Part shown: in pieces, positions 1 through 8,185 of the stretch
Layout: each line of letters begins with the position of its first letter
Numbering within the stretch: position 1 is the first letter of the stretch
NCBI RefSeq assembly: GCF_018881505.1
Contig: NZ_JACVQC010000001.1
Span: 789,927 to 853,926, forward strand
Source of the DNA: Polynucleobacter sp. UK-Mo-2m-Kol15
GTDB lineage: Bacteria; Pseudomonadota; Gammaproteobacteria; Burkholderiales; Burkholderiaceae
Reading direction: 5' to 3'
Length of the DNA stretch: 64,000 nt
Position numbers and translations under genes: made by a program
Notes under the pieces: generated by a model
Seen by the model: only the letters and a program-made list of their open reading frames with translations
Database searches by the model: none
What the model was told of the DNA's origin: nothing

Positions 1-938
1 TTGAGGCGGTATTTGAGGATATTGAAGTTAAGCATGAGGTGTTTAAGAAGATCGATAGGTATGCCAAAGATGGCGCACTTTTGGCTTCTAATACCTCCTA
101 CCTAGATATTGATGCAATTGCTGAAAAAACTAAAAATCCATCGCGCGTATTTGGCTTGCATTTTTTTAGTCCTGCTCAGATCATGAAGTTGATTGAGATT
201 ATTCGATGCAAAAAAACATCCCCTGCTGCAATTGCTACTGGGCTAGGCTTTGCTAAACGTTTAGGAAAGATGCCGATCATCAGCGCGAATTCATTTGGCT
301 TTATTGGCAATCGAATATATGCCGCTTATCGCCGGCAATGTGAATTTATGTTGGAGGAGGGTGCCTATCCTGAGCAGATAGATAAGGCACTTGAGGATTA
401 CGGTTTTGCAATGGGCCCCTTCGCTGTTGCCGACTTATCTGGTCTCGATATTGCCTGGGGGATGCGTAAGAGTCTAGCCGCCAGCCGAAACCCTGCACAT
501 CGATATGTTGGCATCCCCGATTCATTATGCTTAGCTGGCCGACTTGGCAGGAAAACTGGTGCCGGTTATTACCTCTATGCTGAGGGCTCAAATAGCAAGT
601 CGATTGACCCAATAGTGAATGAAATGATTGATTCTGCTAGTAGGGCAAAAGGCCTTACTAGACGTAGCCTCAGTACAGACGAAATTGTGGAACGCGTTCT
701 CTTAACAATGATCAATGAAACTGCGCACCTGTTATCAGAAAATGTAGTTACACAGGCCAGCGATTGTGATGTTGCCTTGGTAAATGGTTATGGTTTTCCT
801 CGGTGGCAGGGTGGCCCCACGTTCATTGCTAGTGAAATGGGTCAAGAGAAATTGGATCAAGGCTTGCAGGAGCTGGCTTTAGCTAGCGGTCCAGGTTTTG
901 TTATTGCCAATACAGATATGCTGTTTAAGAGTTTATAA
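1..938 (+). CDS. 3-hydroxyacyl-CoA dehydrogenase, 5' end outside window
   Basis: The frame is open from base 3, so the gene starts before the window; the first in-frame GTG (39) is internal. It encodes the end of the NAD-binding domain, with the SNTS segment and the GLHFFSPA segment that carries the family catalytic His, then a 3HCDH C-terminal domain and a second repeat of it ending in YGFPRWQGGP. Two C-terminal repeats are typical of FadB/FadJ-like multifunctional enzymes, so an enoyl-CoA hydratase part may precede it. The enzyme oxidises L-3-hydroxyacyl-CoA to 3-ketoacyl-CoA with NAD+. It is the first visible gene of a same-strand run to 7303, followed after 12 bases by a 2-hydroxyacid dehydrogenase. 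Family sure; substrate unknown. Confidence 0.9.
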   Translation, partial: EAVFEDIEVKHEVFKKIDRYAKDGALLASNTSYLDIDAIAEKTKNPSRVFGLHFFSPAQIMKLIEIIRCKKTSPAAIATGLGFAKRLGKMPIISANSFGFIGNRIYAAYRRQCEFMLEEGAYPEQIDKALEDYGFAMGPFAVADLSGLDIAWGMRKSLAASRNPAHRYVGIPDSLCLAGRLGRKTGAGYYLYAEGSNSKSIDPIVNEMIDSASRAKGLTRRSLSTDEIVERVLLTMINETAHLLSENVVTQASDCDVALVNGYGFPRWQGGPTFIASEMGQEKLDQGLQELALASGPGFVIANTDMLFKSL

Positions 939-950
939 GGTTAACAAATC

Positions 951-1901
951 ATGAAGATAGTAATTTCAGATGATTATCAAGATTGTGTGCGGCACCTAAA
1001 TTGTTTTAATAAGATTAAGCATCATGAAGTTCAAATTTTTAATGACACTGTTAGTGAATTGGATGCAAAAGTAGAGCGATTTAAAGATGCCGAAGTGATT
1101 GTTTTGACACGCGAAAGAACAGTGATCGACAGCGGTCTACTAGAGCGCCTCCCAAATCTAAAACTTATTTCTCAGACTGGAAAAATTGCCTCACACGTTG
1201 ATTTGACTGCTTGTAAGGAGCGGGGAATAGTGGTGATGGATGGCAGGGGCTCTGGCAGTGCTACTGCAGAATTGAATCTTTTGCTTATTCTGGCCTCCCT
1301 CCGCAATATTGTTCCAGAGGTGAATCGCCTTCAGTCCGGGAAATGGCAGGGAACAGTAGGTCGCCAGCTTTCTGGAAAAGTACTGGGTGTTTATGGTTTT
1401 GGCAGAATTGGTCAACAGATCTGTAAGCTTGGTCAAGCATTTGGGGCCCGTATTTTAGTGTGGGGTCGAGAGTCAAGTCTCATTAAGGCAAAAGAGATGG
1501 GGCTTGAGGTTGCTACCTCAAAAGAGAATTTCTTTTCAACAAGCGACATCATTTCTTTGCAGCTGAGATTGAATCCCGAAACTGCAGCAATGATTACTTC
1601 ATCTGACTTGGCTTTGATGAAATCAGATTCTCTTTTGGTTAACACCAGCCGGGCAGAGTTAATTGAACGGGGCGCTTTATATGCTGGACTTAAGCAGGGT
1701 CATCCAGGCTTTGCTGCAATTGATGTTTACGAAAGTGAGCCCGTTCTAAATGCGGCTGATCCACTGCTACAGTTGCCAAATTGTCTCTGCACTCCACATT
1801 TAGGTTTTGTAGAGATGGATAACTACGAGGCCTACTTTGGAGTAGCTTTTGACAATATCAATGCGTTTGTTGATGGAAATATGCAAAATCGTGTCATTTA
1901 A
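951..1901 (+). CDS. D-2-hydroxyacid dehydrogenase (NAD-dependent)
   Basis: 316 aa, phosphoglycerate-dehydrogenase-like fold. The Rossmann motif GFGRIG lies at 149-154. The catalytic triad of the family is visible: Arg234 in NTSR, Glu263 in YESEP and His283 in TPHLGF. It should interconvert a 2-keto acid and a D-2-hydroxy acid using NAD(H). The start at 951 has AAGG upstream and follows the dehydrogenase stop by 12 bases; an acyl-CoA dehydrogenase follows after 19 bases, so cotranscription is likely. No ACT domain is present, which argues against SerA. Its C-terminal motifs resemble those of the partial gene at the right edge of the window. Substrate cannot be told from sequence. Confidence 0.9.
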   Translation: MKIVISDDYQDCVRHLNCFNKIKHHEVQIFNDTVSELDAKVERFKDAEVIVLTRERTVIDSGLLERLPNLKLISQTGKIASHVDLTACKERGIVVMDGRGSGSATAELNLLLILASLRNIVPEVNRLQSGKWQGTVGRQLSGKVLGVYGFGRIGQQICKLGQAFGARILVWGRESSLIKAKEMGLEVATSKENFFSTSDIISLQLRLNPETAAMITSSDLALMKSDSLLVNTSRAELIERGALYAGLKQGHPGFAAIDVYESEPVLNAADPLLQLPNCLCTPHLGFVEMDNYEAYFGVAFDNINAFVDGNMQNRVI

Positions 1902-1920
1902 TTTTCTCTTAGGATAAATA

Positions 1921-3066
1921 ATGAATTTTGAGCTAACTAGTGAGCAGCAAGCGTTTGCTGATGCTGTCGGTAAATTTGCCCTCAATGAGCTGGCGCCTGG
2001 TGCGCTTGAGCGCGCGCATAGTCCTCATTACCCTTGGGAAATTGCCTCAAAGCTCAGTGCACAAGGTTTGCTTGGAATAGCCTTGTCAGAAAAAGATGGC
2101 GGCCAGGGCGGCACCTTAATGGATGCAGTGATTGCAATTCAAGAGGTTGCAATGCATTGCCCTAAGTCTGCGGATGTAGTTCAGGCGGGTAACTTTGGGG
2201 CGATTAGAACTTTTGCTGAATATGCTAGTGAACAGCAAAAAGAGAAGTTTTTGCCTGATTTACTGGCTGGTAAAAAGATTCTGGGTTTAGGAATGAGTGA
2301 GCCGGGTGCAGGCTCTGCTGTAACAGAGCTTCAAACTTCGGCCAAAAAAGTAGATGGTGGCTATTTGATCAATGGCTCTAAAGTCTTCTCAACCCATAGT
2401 CCTGAGGCGGGGGTATTTTTAATTTATCTCAGATTTGGTCCTGGGCTTGATGGTATTGGATCCGTCTTGGTAGAGCGGGGCGCAGATGGTTTGACGATTG
2501 GCCAACCCAATAGCTTTATGAGTGGTGAGGAGTGGTCACAACTCTACTTTGAGGATTGCTTTATTTCTGATGATGCTGTTTTGCTTGGGCCGGGCGGCTT
2601 TAAGAAGCAAATTAGTGGATTTAATATTGAGCGTATTGGCAATTCTTCGCGTGCATTAGCCTTAGGGAGGTATGCCTTTAATAAGGCCAAGGAATACGCC
2701 TCAGTTCGTAAGCAATTTGGTAAAGATATTTGCGAGTTTCAAGGGATTCAATGGAAGTTTGCTGAAATGGCGGTGAAGTTAGATGCTGCGCAATTATTGC
2801 TCTATCGTGCCGCTGTAAATGCTGAGGCAGGCCTGCCATCTGCTTACGAAACTACCGTAGCTAAATTAATGTGTAATAACGCTGGATTTGAGGTGGCTAA
2901 TGAGGCGCTACAGGTGATGGGTGCTACTGGATATAGCCAAGAAACCTTAGTTGAGTATTGTGTAAGGCGGACGCGCGGTTGGATGATTGCAGGTGGATCC
3001 ATTGAGATTTTAAAGAATAGAATTGCAGAAGAGGTGTTTGAAAGGCGCTTTAATCAGCGGGCGTAA
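1921..3066 (+). CDS. Acyl-CoA dehydrogenase
   Basis: 381 aa, full length for the flavin acyl-CoA dehydrogenase family: N-terminal helical domain (about 1-115), middle beta domain with the FAD-contact segment LGMSEPGAGS near 124-132, and C-terminal helical domain. It oxidises acyl-CoA to trans-2-enoyl-CoA with FAD and passes electrons to ETF. The usual catalytic Glu position near the C terminus is Gly here (segment around 357-362, AGGSIE), while a Glu sits in NIER at 237, the position used by isovaleryl- and long-chain acyl-CoA dehydrogenases. That placement suggests a branched or long acyl substrate (inference). SD AGGA precedes ATG 1921. It lies in the same operon as the flanking dehydrogenase and Bug genes. 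Confidence 0.92.
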   Translation: MNFELTSEQQAFADAVGKFALNELAPGALERAHSPHYPWEIASKLSAQGLLGIALSEKDGGQGGTLMDAVIAIQEVAMHCPKSADVVQAGNFGAIRTFAEYASEQQKEKFLPDLLAGKKILGLGMSEPGAGSAVTELQTSAKKVDGGYLINGSKVFSTHSPEAGVFLIYLRFGPGLDGIGSVLVERGADGLTIGQPNSFMSGEEWSQLYFEDCFISDDAVLLGPGGFKKQISGFNIERIGNSSRALALGRYAFNKAKEYASVRKQFGKDICEFQGIQWKFAEMAVKLDAAQLLLYRAAVNAEAGLPSAYETTVAKLMCNNAGFEVANEALQVMGATGYSQETLVEYCVRRTRGWMIAGGSIEILKNRIAEEVFERRFNQRA

Positions 3067-3117
3067 GTTTTCTGATTAAATAGTGAAAATAAATATAAAC
3101 GGAGATAAGTTCATAAA

Positions 3118-4092
3118 ATGAAACTAACTAAAAATATTGCTTTATTAATTGCTGCTGTATTAGGCTTATATTCTGGTGTCTTTGCTCAGTCAGTCGGAGA
3201 TTATCCAAATAAGCCTATTAAGATCATTGTGTCGTTTACTGCGGGTGGCACTACTGATATTTTGGCGCGTGAAGTGGGTAACCAGCTAAGTATTCGTTGG
3301 AAGGTGCCCGTTGTTGTTGAAAATAAACCGGGTGCTGCAGGCAACTTAGGAACCGAGATTGTTGGACGTGCGGCTCCTGATGGATATACTTTGCTTGCCA
3401 GTTCAATTGGGCCTATCTCCATTAACCCAAGTTTGTTTGCAAACTTGGCTGTTAATCCTCAGAAGGCTTTGCAACCAGTAGCGCTTTTAGGAGATGTACC
3501 TAATATATTGGTTGTGCCAGCTTCTAGTGGTATTAAGAACTGGAAAGAATTTACCGCTTATCTAAAGGCAAATCCAGGTGCTATTAATTACGGCTCTACT
3601 GGTATTGGTACTACGGCCCATTTGATTAGCTATCTATTTGCTCAAAAATTAAATGTGGAGGCATTACATATTCCCTATAAGGGAGCTGAGGCTACTCGTG
3701 ATTTGGTTGCTGGACGCTTGCAGTATATGTTTGCTACCGCACCATCAGTAGTGCCTTTGATTAAGGCTGGCCAATTAAATGCCATCGCAGTTTCAACTAA
3801 AAAACGGATTAGTGCGTTACCTGATTTGCCAACACTCAATGAATTAGGCGTTGATATTGCAACAGGCGCTTGGTTTGGTTTCTTCGCTCCAGAGGGCACT
3901 AATCCAGCAATCATCCAGAAGTTAAATGAAACTACTCTCAGCATTCTGGAAGAGCCTGCCATTAAGCAAAAGTTGCTTGGTCTGGGCGCAGATCCGATAC
4001 CAATGAGTGTTCAGGAATTCACCAGATTTATTCGAAATGACTTTGCTTTATGGGCGCCGATTGTAAAGTCATCAGGTGCAAAACCTGAGTAA
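3118..4092 (+). CDS. Bug-family (TTT) periplasmic solute-binding protein
   Basis: 324 aa with a Sec signal peptide ending near residue 23 (FAQS). Family marks are YPNKPIK, ENKPGAAGN and APDGYTLL in the N-terminal half and the IPYKG segment in the middle. Bug (TctC-like) proteins bind carboxylates in the periplasm for TctAB permeases. No TctA or TctB gene is near, so this is an orphan binding protein. It sits between an acyl-CoA dehydrogenase (gap 51 bases, SD CGGAGA) and an MmgE/PrpD gene (gap 3 bases), so its ligand is probably the substrate of this catabolic operon. Ligand unknown. Confidence 0.93.
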   Translation: MKLTKNIALLIAAVLGLYSGVFAQSVGDYPNKPIKIIVSFTAGGTTDILAREVGNQLSIRWKVPVVVENKPGAAGNLGTEIVGRAAPDGYTLLASSIGPISINPSLFANLAVNPQKALQPVALLGDVPNILVVPASSGIKNWKEFTAYLKANPGAINYGSTGIGTTAHLISYLFAQKLNVEALHIPYKGAEATRDLVAGRLQYMFATAPSVVPLIKAGQLNAIAVSTKKRISALPDLPTLNELGVDIATGAWFGFFAPEGTNPAIIQKLNETTLSILEEPAIKQKLLGLGADPIPMSVQEFTRFIRNDFALWAPIVKSSGAKPE

Positions 4093-4095
4093 ATT

Positions 4096-5442
4096 ATGAC
4101 TCTTTTGCAAGAATTCGGAAGGTTTGTTGAAGGCTGTCAATCTCAGTCATTTTCGGCTACAACAATGCATCATGCTCGTCGAGCTTTGCTCGATTGGCAT
4201 GGCGCATTGATTGCCGGATCCAATACGGATGCAGCAGAAAGACTGATAAAGGCTTATGTTGAGGAGTTAGGTATTGGAAAGTGCTCGATTGCTGGAACTA
4301 CGCAAAAGACATTTTCTCGTGCCGCCGCTTTTATCAATGGCACTATCTCGCATATTTCTGAGTTTGATGATATTTTTCGCGATGGCGCATACCATCCGGC
4401 ATGCCCAACAATTTCAGCGGCCTATGCGCTAGCAGAGTCTCGAGATGATTCGCTCGAGCATTTATTGGCTGCCATCATTGTGGGTTATGAGGTTTCAACA
4501 CGCATTAGTAAGGTGATTCAGCCTAGTCATTATGAGTTTTTTCATACGACGGGAACAGTGGGTGTGTTCGGTGCAGCAGCAGCCTGTTCCTATCTCTTGG
4601 GTTTGAATGCTACCCAGTCCTGTGATGCTATGTCTACTGCAGGCACCTTTGCAAGTGGCTTGCAACAGGCATTTCGTTCAGACTCAATGACCAAGCCAAT
4701 GCATCCTGGACATGCTGCTGAAATCGGTTTAAATGCTGCGCTGCTTGCTCAGGCTGGCATGACTGGCACCCCAGATTTATTAGAAGGCGATGCTGGCTTT
4801 GGTGCGGCGCTATGTAAGAATCCTCGCTGGGGGGAGTTGCTTAATAATCTCGGCGAAAGCTGGAATATCGAGCAAATTACTTTCAAAAATCATGGATGTT
4901 GCGGACATAACTTCCCGGCAATTGATGCGGTAGCGCACTTATTGAATGACCATCCAATTAGTTTGGAAAATATTGCCCAGGTTCGCGTTCGAGGATATAA
5001 GGCTACCAGTGAGGTTTGTAAGTATGTTCACCCTACAACTCCTTTTGAAGCTAAATTCAGTCTGACTTACACTGTTTCAGCAAGAATTGTTTTGGGGCGA
5101 GTGAGAGAGAAGGCATTTTTAGCGGATGCTTTAGCAAGCCCAGAGATTTATGCGCTAGAAGATAAGGTAGTTTTATCGGTTGATCAAGAGTGCACTGATA
5201 AATTCCCAGTTCACCGTTCAGCTAAGGTTGAAATTGAGATGAAAGATGGGTCGGTATACTCGCACTATCAGCATACAAGACACGGCGATCCTGATGAGCC
5301 TTTAACGGACCAGGAGTTGTTGGATAAATTTATTGAGCTTACCGAGCCTAGAATTGGTCTGTCTAGCGCCCACTCATTATCTAGTGCATTGCTCAATACA
5401 TCCCCAGCCTCAATTTCTAGTCTCTCTCAGATTTGGGCTTAA
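4096..5442 (+). CDS. MmgE/PrpD family protein
   Basis: 448 aa, the usual length of the family that includes 2-methylcitrate dehydratase (PrpD), cis-aconitate decarboxylase and several bacterial lyases or isomerases of carboxylic acids. The family's N-terminal helical bundle holds the SEFDD segment and HPACPT; the centre has MTKPMHPGHAAEIGL and the NHGCCGHNFPAIDA segment. The start lies 3 bases after the Bug gene stop, so translation is probably coupled. No prpB or prpC is present, so a methylcitrate cycle is unlikely; a (de)hydratase or lyase step for the carboxylate imported by the operon is more likely (inference). Confidence 0.88.
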   Translation: MTLLQEFGRFVEGCQSQSFSATTMHHARRALLDWHGALIAGSNTDAAERLIKAYVEELGIGKCSIAGTTQKTFSRAAAFINGTISHISEFDDIFRDGAYHPACPTISAAYALAESRDDSLEHLLAAIIVGYEVSTRISKVIQPSHYEFFHTTGTVGVFGAAAACSYLLGLNATQSCDAMSTAGTFASGLQQAFRSDSMTKPMHPGHAAEIGLNAALLAQAGMTGTPDLLEGDAGFGAALCKNPRWGELLNNLGESWNIEQITFKNHGCCGHNFPAIDAVAHLLNDHPISLENIAQVRVRGYKATSEVCKYVHPTTPFEAKFSLTYTVSARIVLGRVREKAFLADALASPEIYALEDKVVLSVDQECTDKFPVHRSAKVEIEMKDGSVYSHYQHTRHGDPDEPLTDQELLDKFIELTEPRIGLSSAHSLSSALLNTSPASISSLSQIWA

Positions 5443-5498
5443 GTATGACTTTGGTTAACTTATAGCAGTGAACTAGTGAAATTCAAGAGGAGAAAAGC

Positions 5499-6284
5499 AT
5501 GAGCCAGGGTAAATTGGAATTACCTTCCTTAAAGAGCAAGGTGAGTTCAGGGGAATGGAACGCTCGAGTGGACCTGGCCGCTTGCTATCGCTTGATCGCT
5601 CATTACGGCATGTCGGACATGATGGCCAATCATATTACGATTCGCGTGCCTGATGAGGAGGATGCCTTTCTCACAAATCCTTACGGCATGATGTATGAAG
5701 AAATGACAGCATCATGCTTGGTAAAAATTAGTCATGATGGAGAGGTTTTATATAAACCTGATTTTGGTGATTTAAATTATGGCTTTAATAAACCTGGTTA
5801 CATTCTCCATAGCGCAGTTCACAAGGCTCGACCGGAAGTAAGTTGCGTAATTCATACGCACACCCCTGCTGGCATGGCAATCTCCTCTCTTGAGTGCGGT
5901 TTACTTCCGATTAATCAAACTTCTATGCGTTTTTTGAAAATTAGTTATCACGACTACATGGGTGTGGTGCTAGATATGGCTGAGCAGGAGGTATTGGTCC
6001 GTGATTTAGGCACCTCTGAAGCGATGATTTTGCGCAACCATGGACTCCTAACCCTTGGTAAGAGTGTCGGTGAGGCATTTAATTGGATGCATAGATTGGA
6101 GACATCTTGTCGTGCACAGCTTGCTGCAATGGCATGTAACACCCCTTTGCAAAAGGTCCCTCAGAAGGTGTTGGAGGAAACGTATCTTAACTATCAACCG
6201 CAAACACGCCGCCCATATGGTCTGATGGAATGGCCCGCTTTGTTGAGAATGCTTGACCGCATGGACCCCAGTTTTCGCGACTAA
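5499..6284 (+). CDS. Class II aldolase/adducin family protein
   Basis: 261 aa. The zinc site of class II aldolases is visible as His119 and His121 in VIHTHTPAG and His181 in NHGLLTLG. The family includes fuculose-phosphate and rhamnulose-phosphate aldolases and decarboxylases; members found next to catabolic dehydrogenases often act on hydroxy-keto acids. SD AGAGGAG precedes ATG 5499 at good spacing. A D-2-hydroxyacid dehydrogenase follows within about 15 bases, which suggests that one enzyme acts on the other's product. The absence of sugar kinases nearby argues against a phosphorylated sugar substrate (inference). Confidence 0.9.
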   Translation: MSQGKLELPSLKSKVSSGEWNARVDLAACYRLIAHYGMSDMMANHITIRVPDEEDAFLTNPYGMMYEEMTASCLVKISHDGEVLYKPDFGDLNYGFNKPGYILHSAVHKARPEVSCVIHTHTPAGMAISSLECGLLPINQTSMRFLKISYHDYMGVVLDMAEQEVLVRDLGTSEAMILRNHGLLTLGKSVGEAFNWMHRLETSCRAQLAAMACNTPLQKVPQKVLEETYLNYQPQTRRPYGLMEWPALLRMLDRMDPSFRD

Positions 6285-6298
6285 GGTGATTGATTTAT

Positions 6299-7303
6299 AT
6301 GGAAATGAAGCGCCCACTTCGAATTTTAGTTAGCCAAGATGCCATACCAGTATTGGCATTGAAGCTCAAAGATGGGGCGGATTTCCCATATGAATTACTT
6401 GAGAGTAATCGTATTTCACCTGGTGCTGAATTTGATGTGGCCCTAGTTTCAAGGGATGTTACTGCGCTCTCTACAAAGCGCATAACCATGCCATCTACGC
6501 AAGAATTTTATAACTTGCTTTTAGGATCAAAAGATTTGCGCTGGGTTCAAATCCATTCCGCCGGCGCTGATCGTCAGATTTATTTAGACTTAATGAATCG
6601 TGGGGTGACGATTTCAGGTTCATCAGGAGTCAATGCGCAAGTGGTGATGCAAACCACAATTGCCGGCATTTTGATGCTAGCTCGCCATTTCCCCAAAATG
6701 CTAGAGGCTCAGAGACAAAAGCGTTGGGACTCTTTAATTAATTATCCCTTGCCAGCAGATCTATTTGGTCAAACTGCTGTCATTGTTGGGCGGGGGCCAA
6801 TTGGCAACGGCATCGCTAAAATCTTGATGGCCATGGGTGTTAGATGTATTCAGATTCGCTTTAGTGAGAGCTTGGGTGTTGACTCCCTGCAGGGCGCTGA
6901 AAGTTGCCATATTTCGGAATTGAAGTCTGTTTTAGGTGAGGCTAATTGGTTAGTTTTAGCCTGTCCTTTAACCTCACTCACTCGACAATTAATTGATGTC
7001 GAAGCCATCAATCTTTTACCCCAATCTGCATGTATTGTGAACATTGCGCGCGGTGAAATTATTTCTGAGGATGCCTTGATAGAGGCGCTGCGCAGTCAAA
7101 AATTAGCTGGCGCATATTTGGATGTATTTGCCTCTGAGCCCCTTGACATTAGTTCGCCGCTGTGGGATTTGGATAATGTGATTGTTACTCCGCACTCTGC
7201 AGGACACTCTTTGGGTAATGAATCTAGAGTCATGGAGTTGTTTCTTGAAAACCTCACTCGCCTTCATCAAGGCAAGGCCTTGAAAAATATCATTGCCACC
7301 TAG
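6299..7303 (+). CDS. D-2-hydroxyacid dehydrogenase
   Basis: 334 aa from ATG 6299. Upstream TTG 6290 is too close to the SD AAGGTG (6283-6288), while ATG 6299 has a 10-base spacer; ATG 6305 is also possible. The Rossmann segment is GRGPIG; the family Arg (NIARGE), Glu (FASEP) and His (TPHSAGH) are all present. It is closest in style to GhrA/YcdW-like and other glyoxylate or hydroxypyruvate reductase-type enzymes (inference). Last gene of the operon; it converges on the GntR regulator, whose stop is 15 bases away. Together with the gene at 951 it gives two such enzymes in one operon, probably with different substrates. Confidence 0.88.
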   Translation: MEMKRPLRILVSQDAIPVLALKLKDGADFPYELLESNRISPGAEFDVALVSRDVTALSTKRITMPSTQEFYNLLLGSKDLRWVQIHSAGADRQIYLDLMNRGVTISGSSGVNAQVVMQTTIAGILMLARHFPKMLEAQRQKRWDSLINYPLPADLFGQTAVIVGRGPIGNGIAKILMAMGVRCIQIRFSESLGVDSLQGAESCHISELKSVLGEANWLVLACPLTSLTRQLIDVEAINLLPQSACIVNIARGEIISEDALIEALRSQKLAGAYLDVFASEPLDISSPLWDLDNVIVTPHSAGHSLGNESRVMELFLENLTRLHQGKALKNIIAT

Positions 7304-7331
7304 ATTGGATTGCCACTTCTAGCGCTCCAAT
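7304..7331. terminator. Candidate bidirectional terminator between convergent genes
   Basis: ATTGGA (7304-7309) and TCCAAT (7326-7331) form an inverted repeat with a 16-base loop between the convergent 2-hydroxyacid dehydrogenase and gntR stops; a T run follows on the + strand. The stem is short, so this is a weak call. Confidence 0.3.
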
Positions 7332-7978
7332 TTTGCTAGAAGTCGAGTGCGTCCAGACTGAACATGGCGCTCAGCCAATGTTTTTGCACGACGTGTATCA
7401 CCCTTAATAATAGCTTCAAAAATTGCCCGATGCTCTTCATTTGAGCGACGCATATGACTGGGTGAATTAAAAAAACTTCTTCTAAATACGTGCATCTCTT
7501 TTACAAGTTCGTCATAAGTTTGATGTAGGCGTTGATTTCCGGAGAGCTGCAGAATCAATGAATGAAAGTGAAGATTCAGCTCGTAATAGCTTGTACTATC
7601 CACACTTTCGCAGGCTATATCCATTTTTTCAAGAAGCGCCTTCAGTTTTACTTGCCACTCCCCATCAATATGTTCGCATGCTTGATCAGCGGCATACCCA
7701 AATAATAGGGTACGTAGTTCATAGTTTTCCAACATGTCTCGAACTGAGGTTTGGCGTACAAACACTCCTCGATTAGGTACTGCAGTGACTAGGCCAAGCC
7801 CAGTTAGTATCCGTATTGCTTCACGGATAGGGCCACGACTAGTGCCCATACGAGAGGCTAAATTCACTTCATTTAGGCGCTCTCCCGGAGTAATTTCCCC
7901 GCTATAAATCAGTCGCTTTAACTCTTCAGCAATGGCTGGAGATAGGCCTTTATCCCGATTTTCTTTATTAAATTCCAT
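7319..7978 (-). CDS. GntR-family regulator, FadR/FCD subgroup
   Basis: 219 aa. The N-terminal winged helix-turn-helix (about 13-78) contains GERLNEVNLA and the recognition region SRGPIREAIR; the C-terminal FCD domain (about 85-210) has conserved ELR, HFH and ERH segments with likely metal or carboxylate ligands. FCD regulators usually repress a nearby catabolic operon and release DNA on binding an organic acid. It converges with the 1-7303 operon, so that operon is the most likely target, with autoregulation through the dyad upstream of its start. Effector unknown. Confidence 0.92.
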   Translation of the reverse strand: MEFNKENRDKGLSPAIAEELKRLIYSGEITPGERLNEVNLASRMGTSRGPIREAIRILTGLGLVTAVPNRGVFVRQTSVRDMLENYELRTLLFGYAADQACEHIDGEWQVKLKALLEKMDIACESVDSTSYYELNLHFHSLILQLSGNQRLHQTYDELVKEMHVFRRSFFNSPSHMRRSNEEHRAIFEAIIKGDTRRAKTLAERHVQSGRTRLLAKLER

Positions 7979-7991
7979 GACTTAGCAATAT

Positions 7992-8024
7992 TTACCATAT
8001 GTGCTCCAGATGAGCTTATGGTAA
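7992..8024. promoter_or_regulatory. Inverted repeat upstream of gntR, candidate operator
   Basis: TTACCATA (7992-7999) and TATGGTAA (8017-8024) are perfect 8-bp arms separated by 17 bases, 14-46 bases before the gntR start codon. Inside lies a second short dyad, GCTC/GAGC. The location fits an autoregulatory site. The spacing is wider than the usual compact GntR half-sites, so two bound dimers or another factor remain possible. Confidence 0.4.
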
Positions 8025-8185
8025 CACTTCGCCTTGTATTGGGATAGCAATTTTGATCTAAAAGTGTTGACGCTTTAATTAAGATAGAAGACACTTATTT
8101 TTTCGTTTTTAGAAAAGTAAGCAGGAAAGCATTTATGGAAAAGCGCAAACCAGTCTTCTGCGGTAGCTAATTTAGGGAAATGAAT

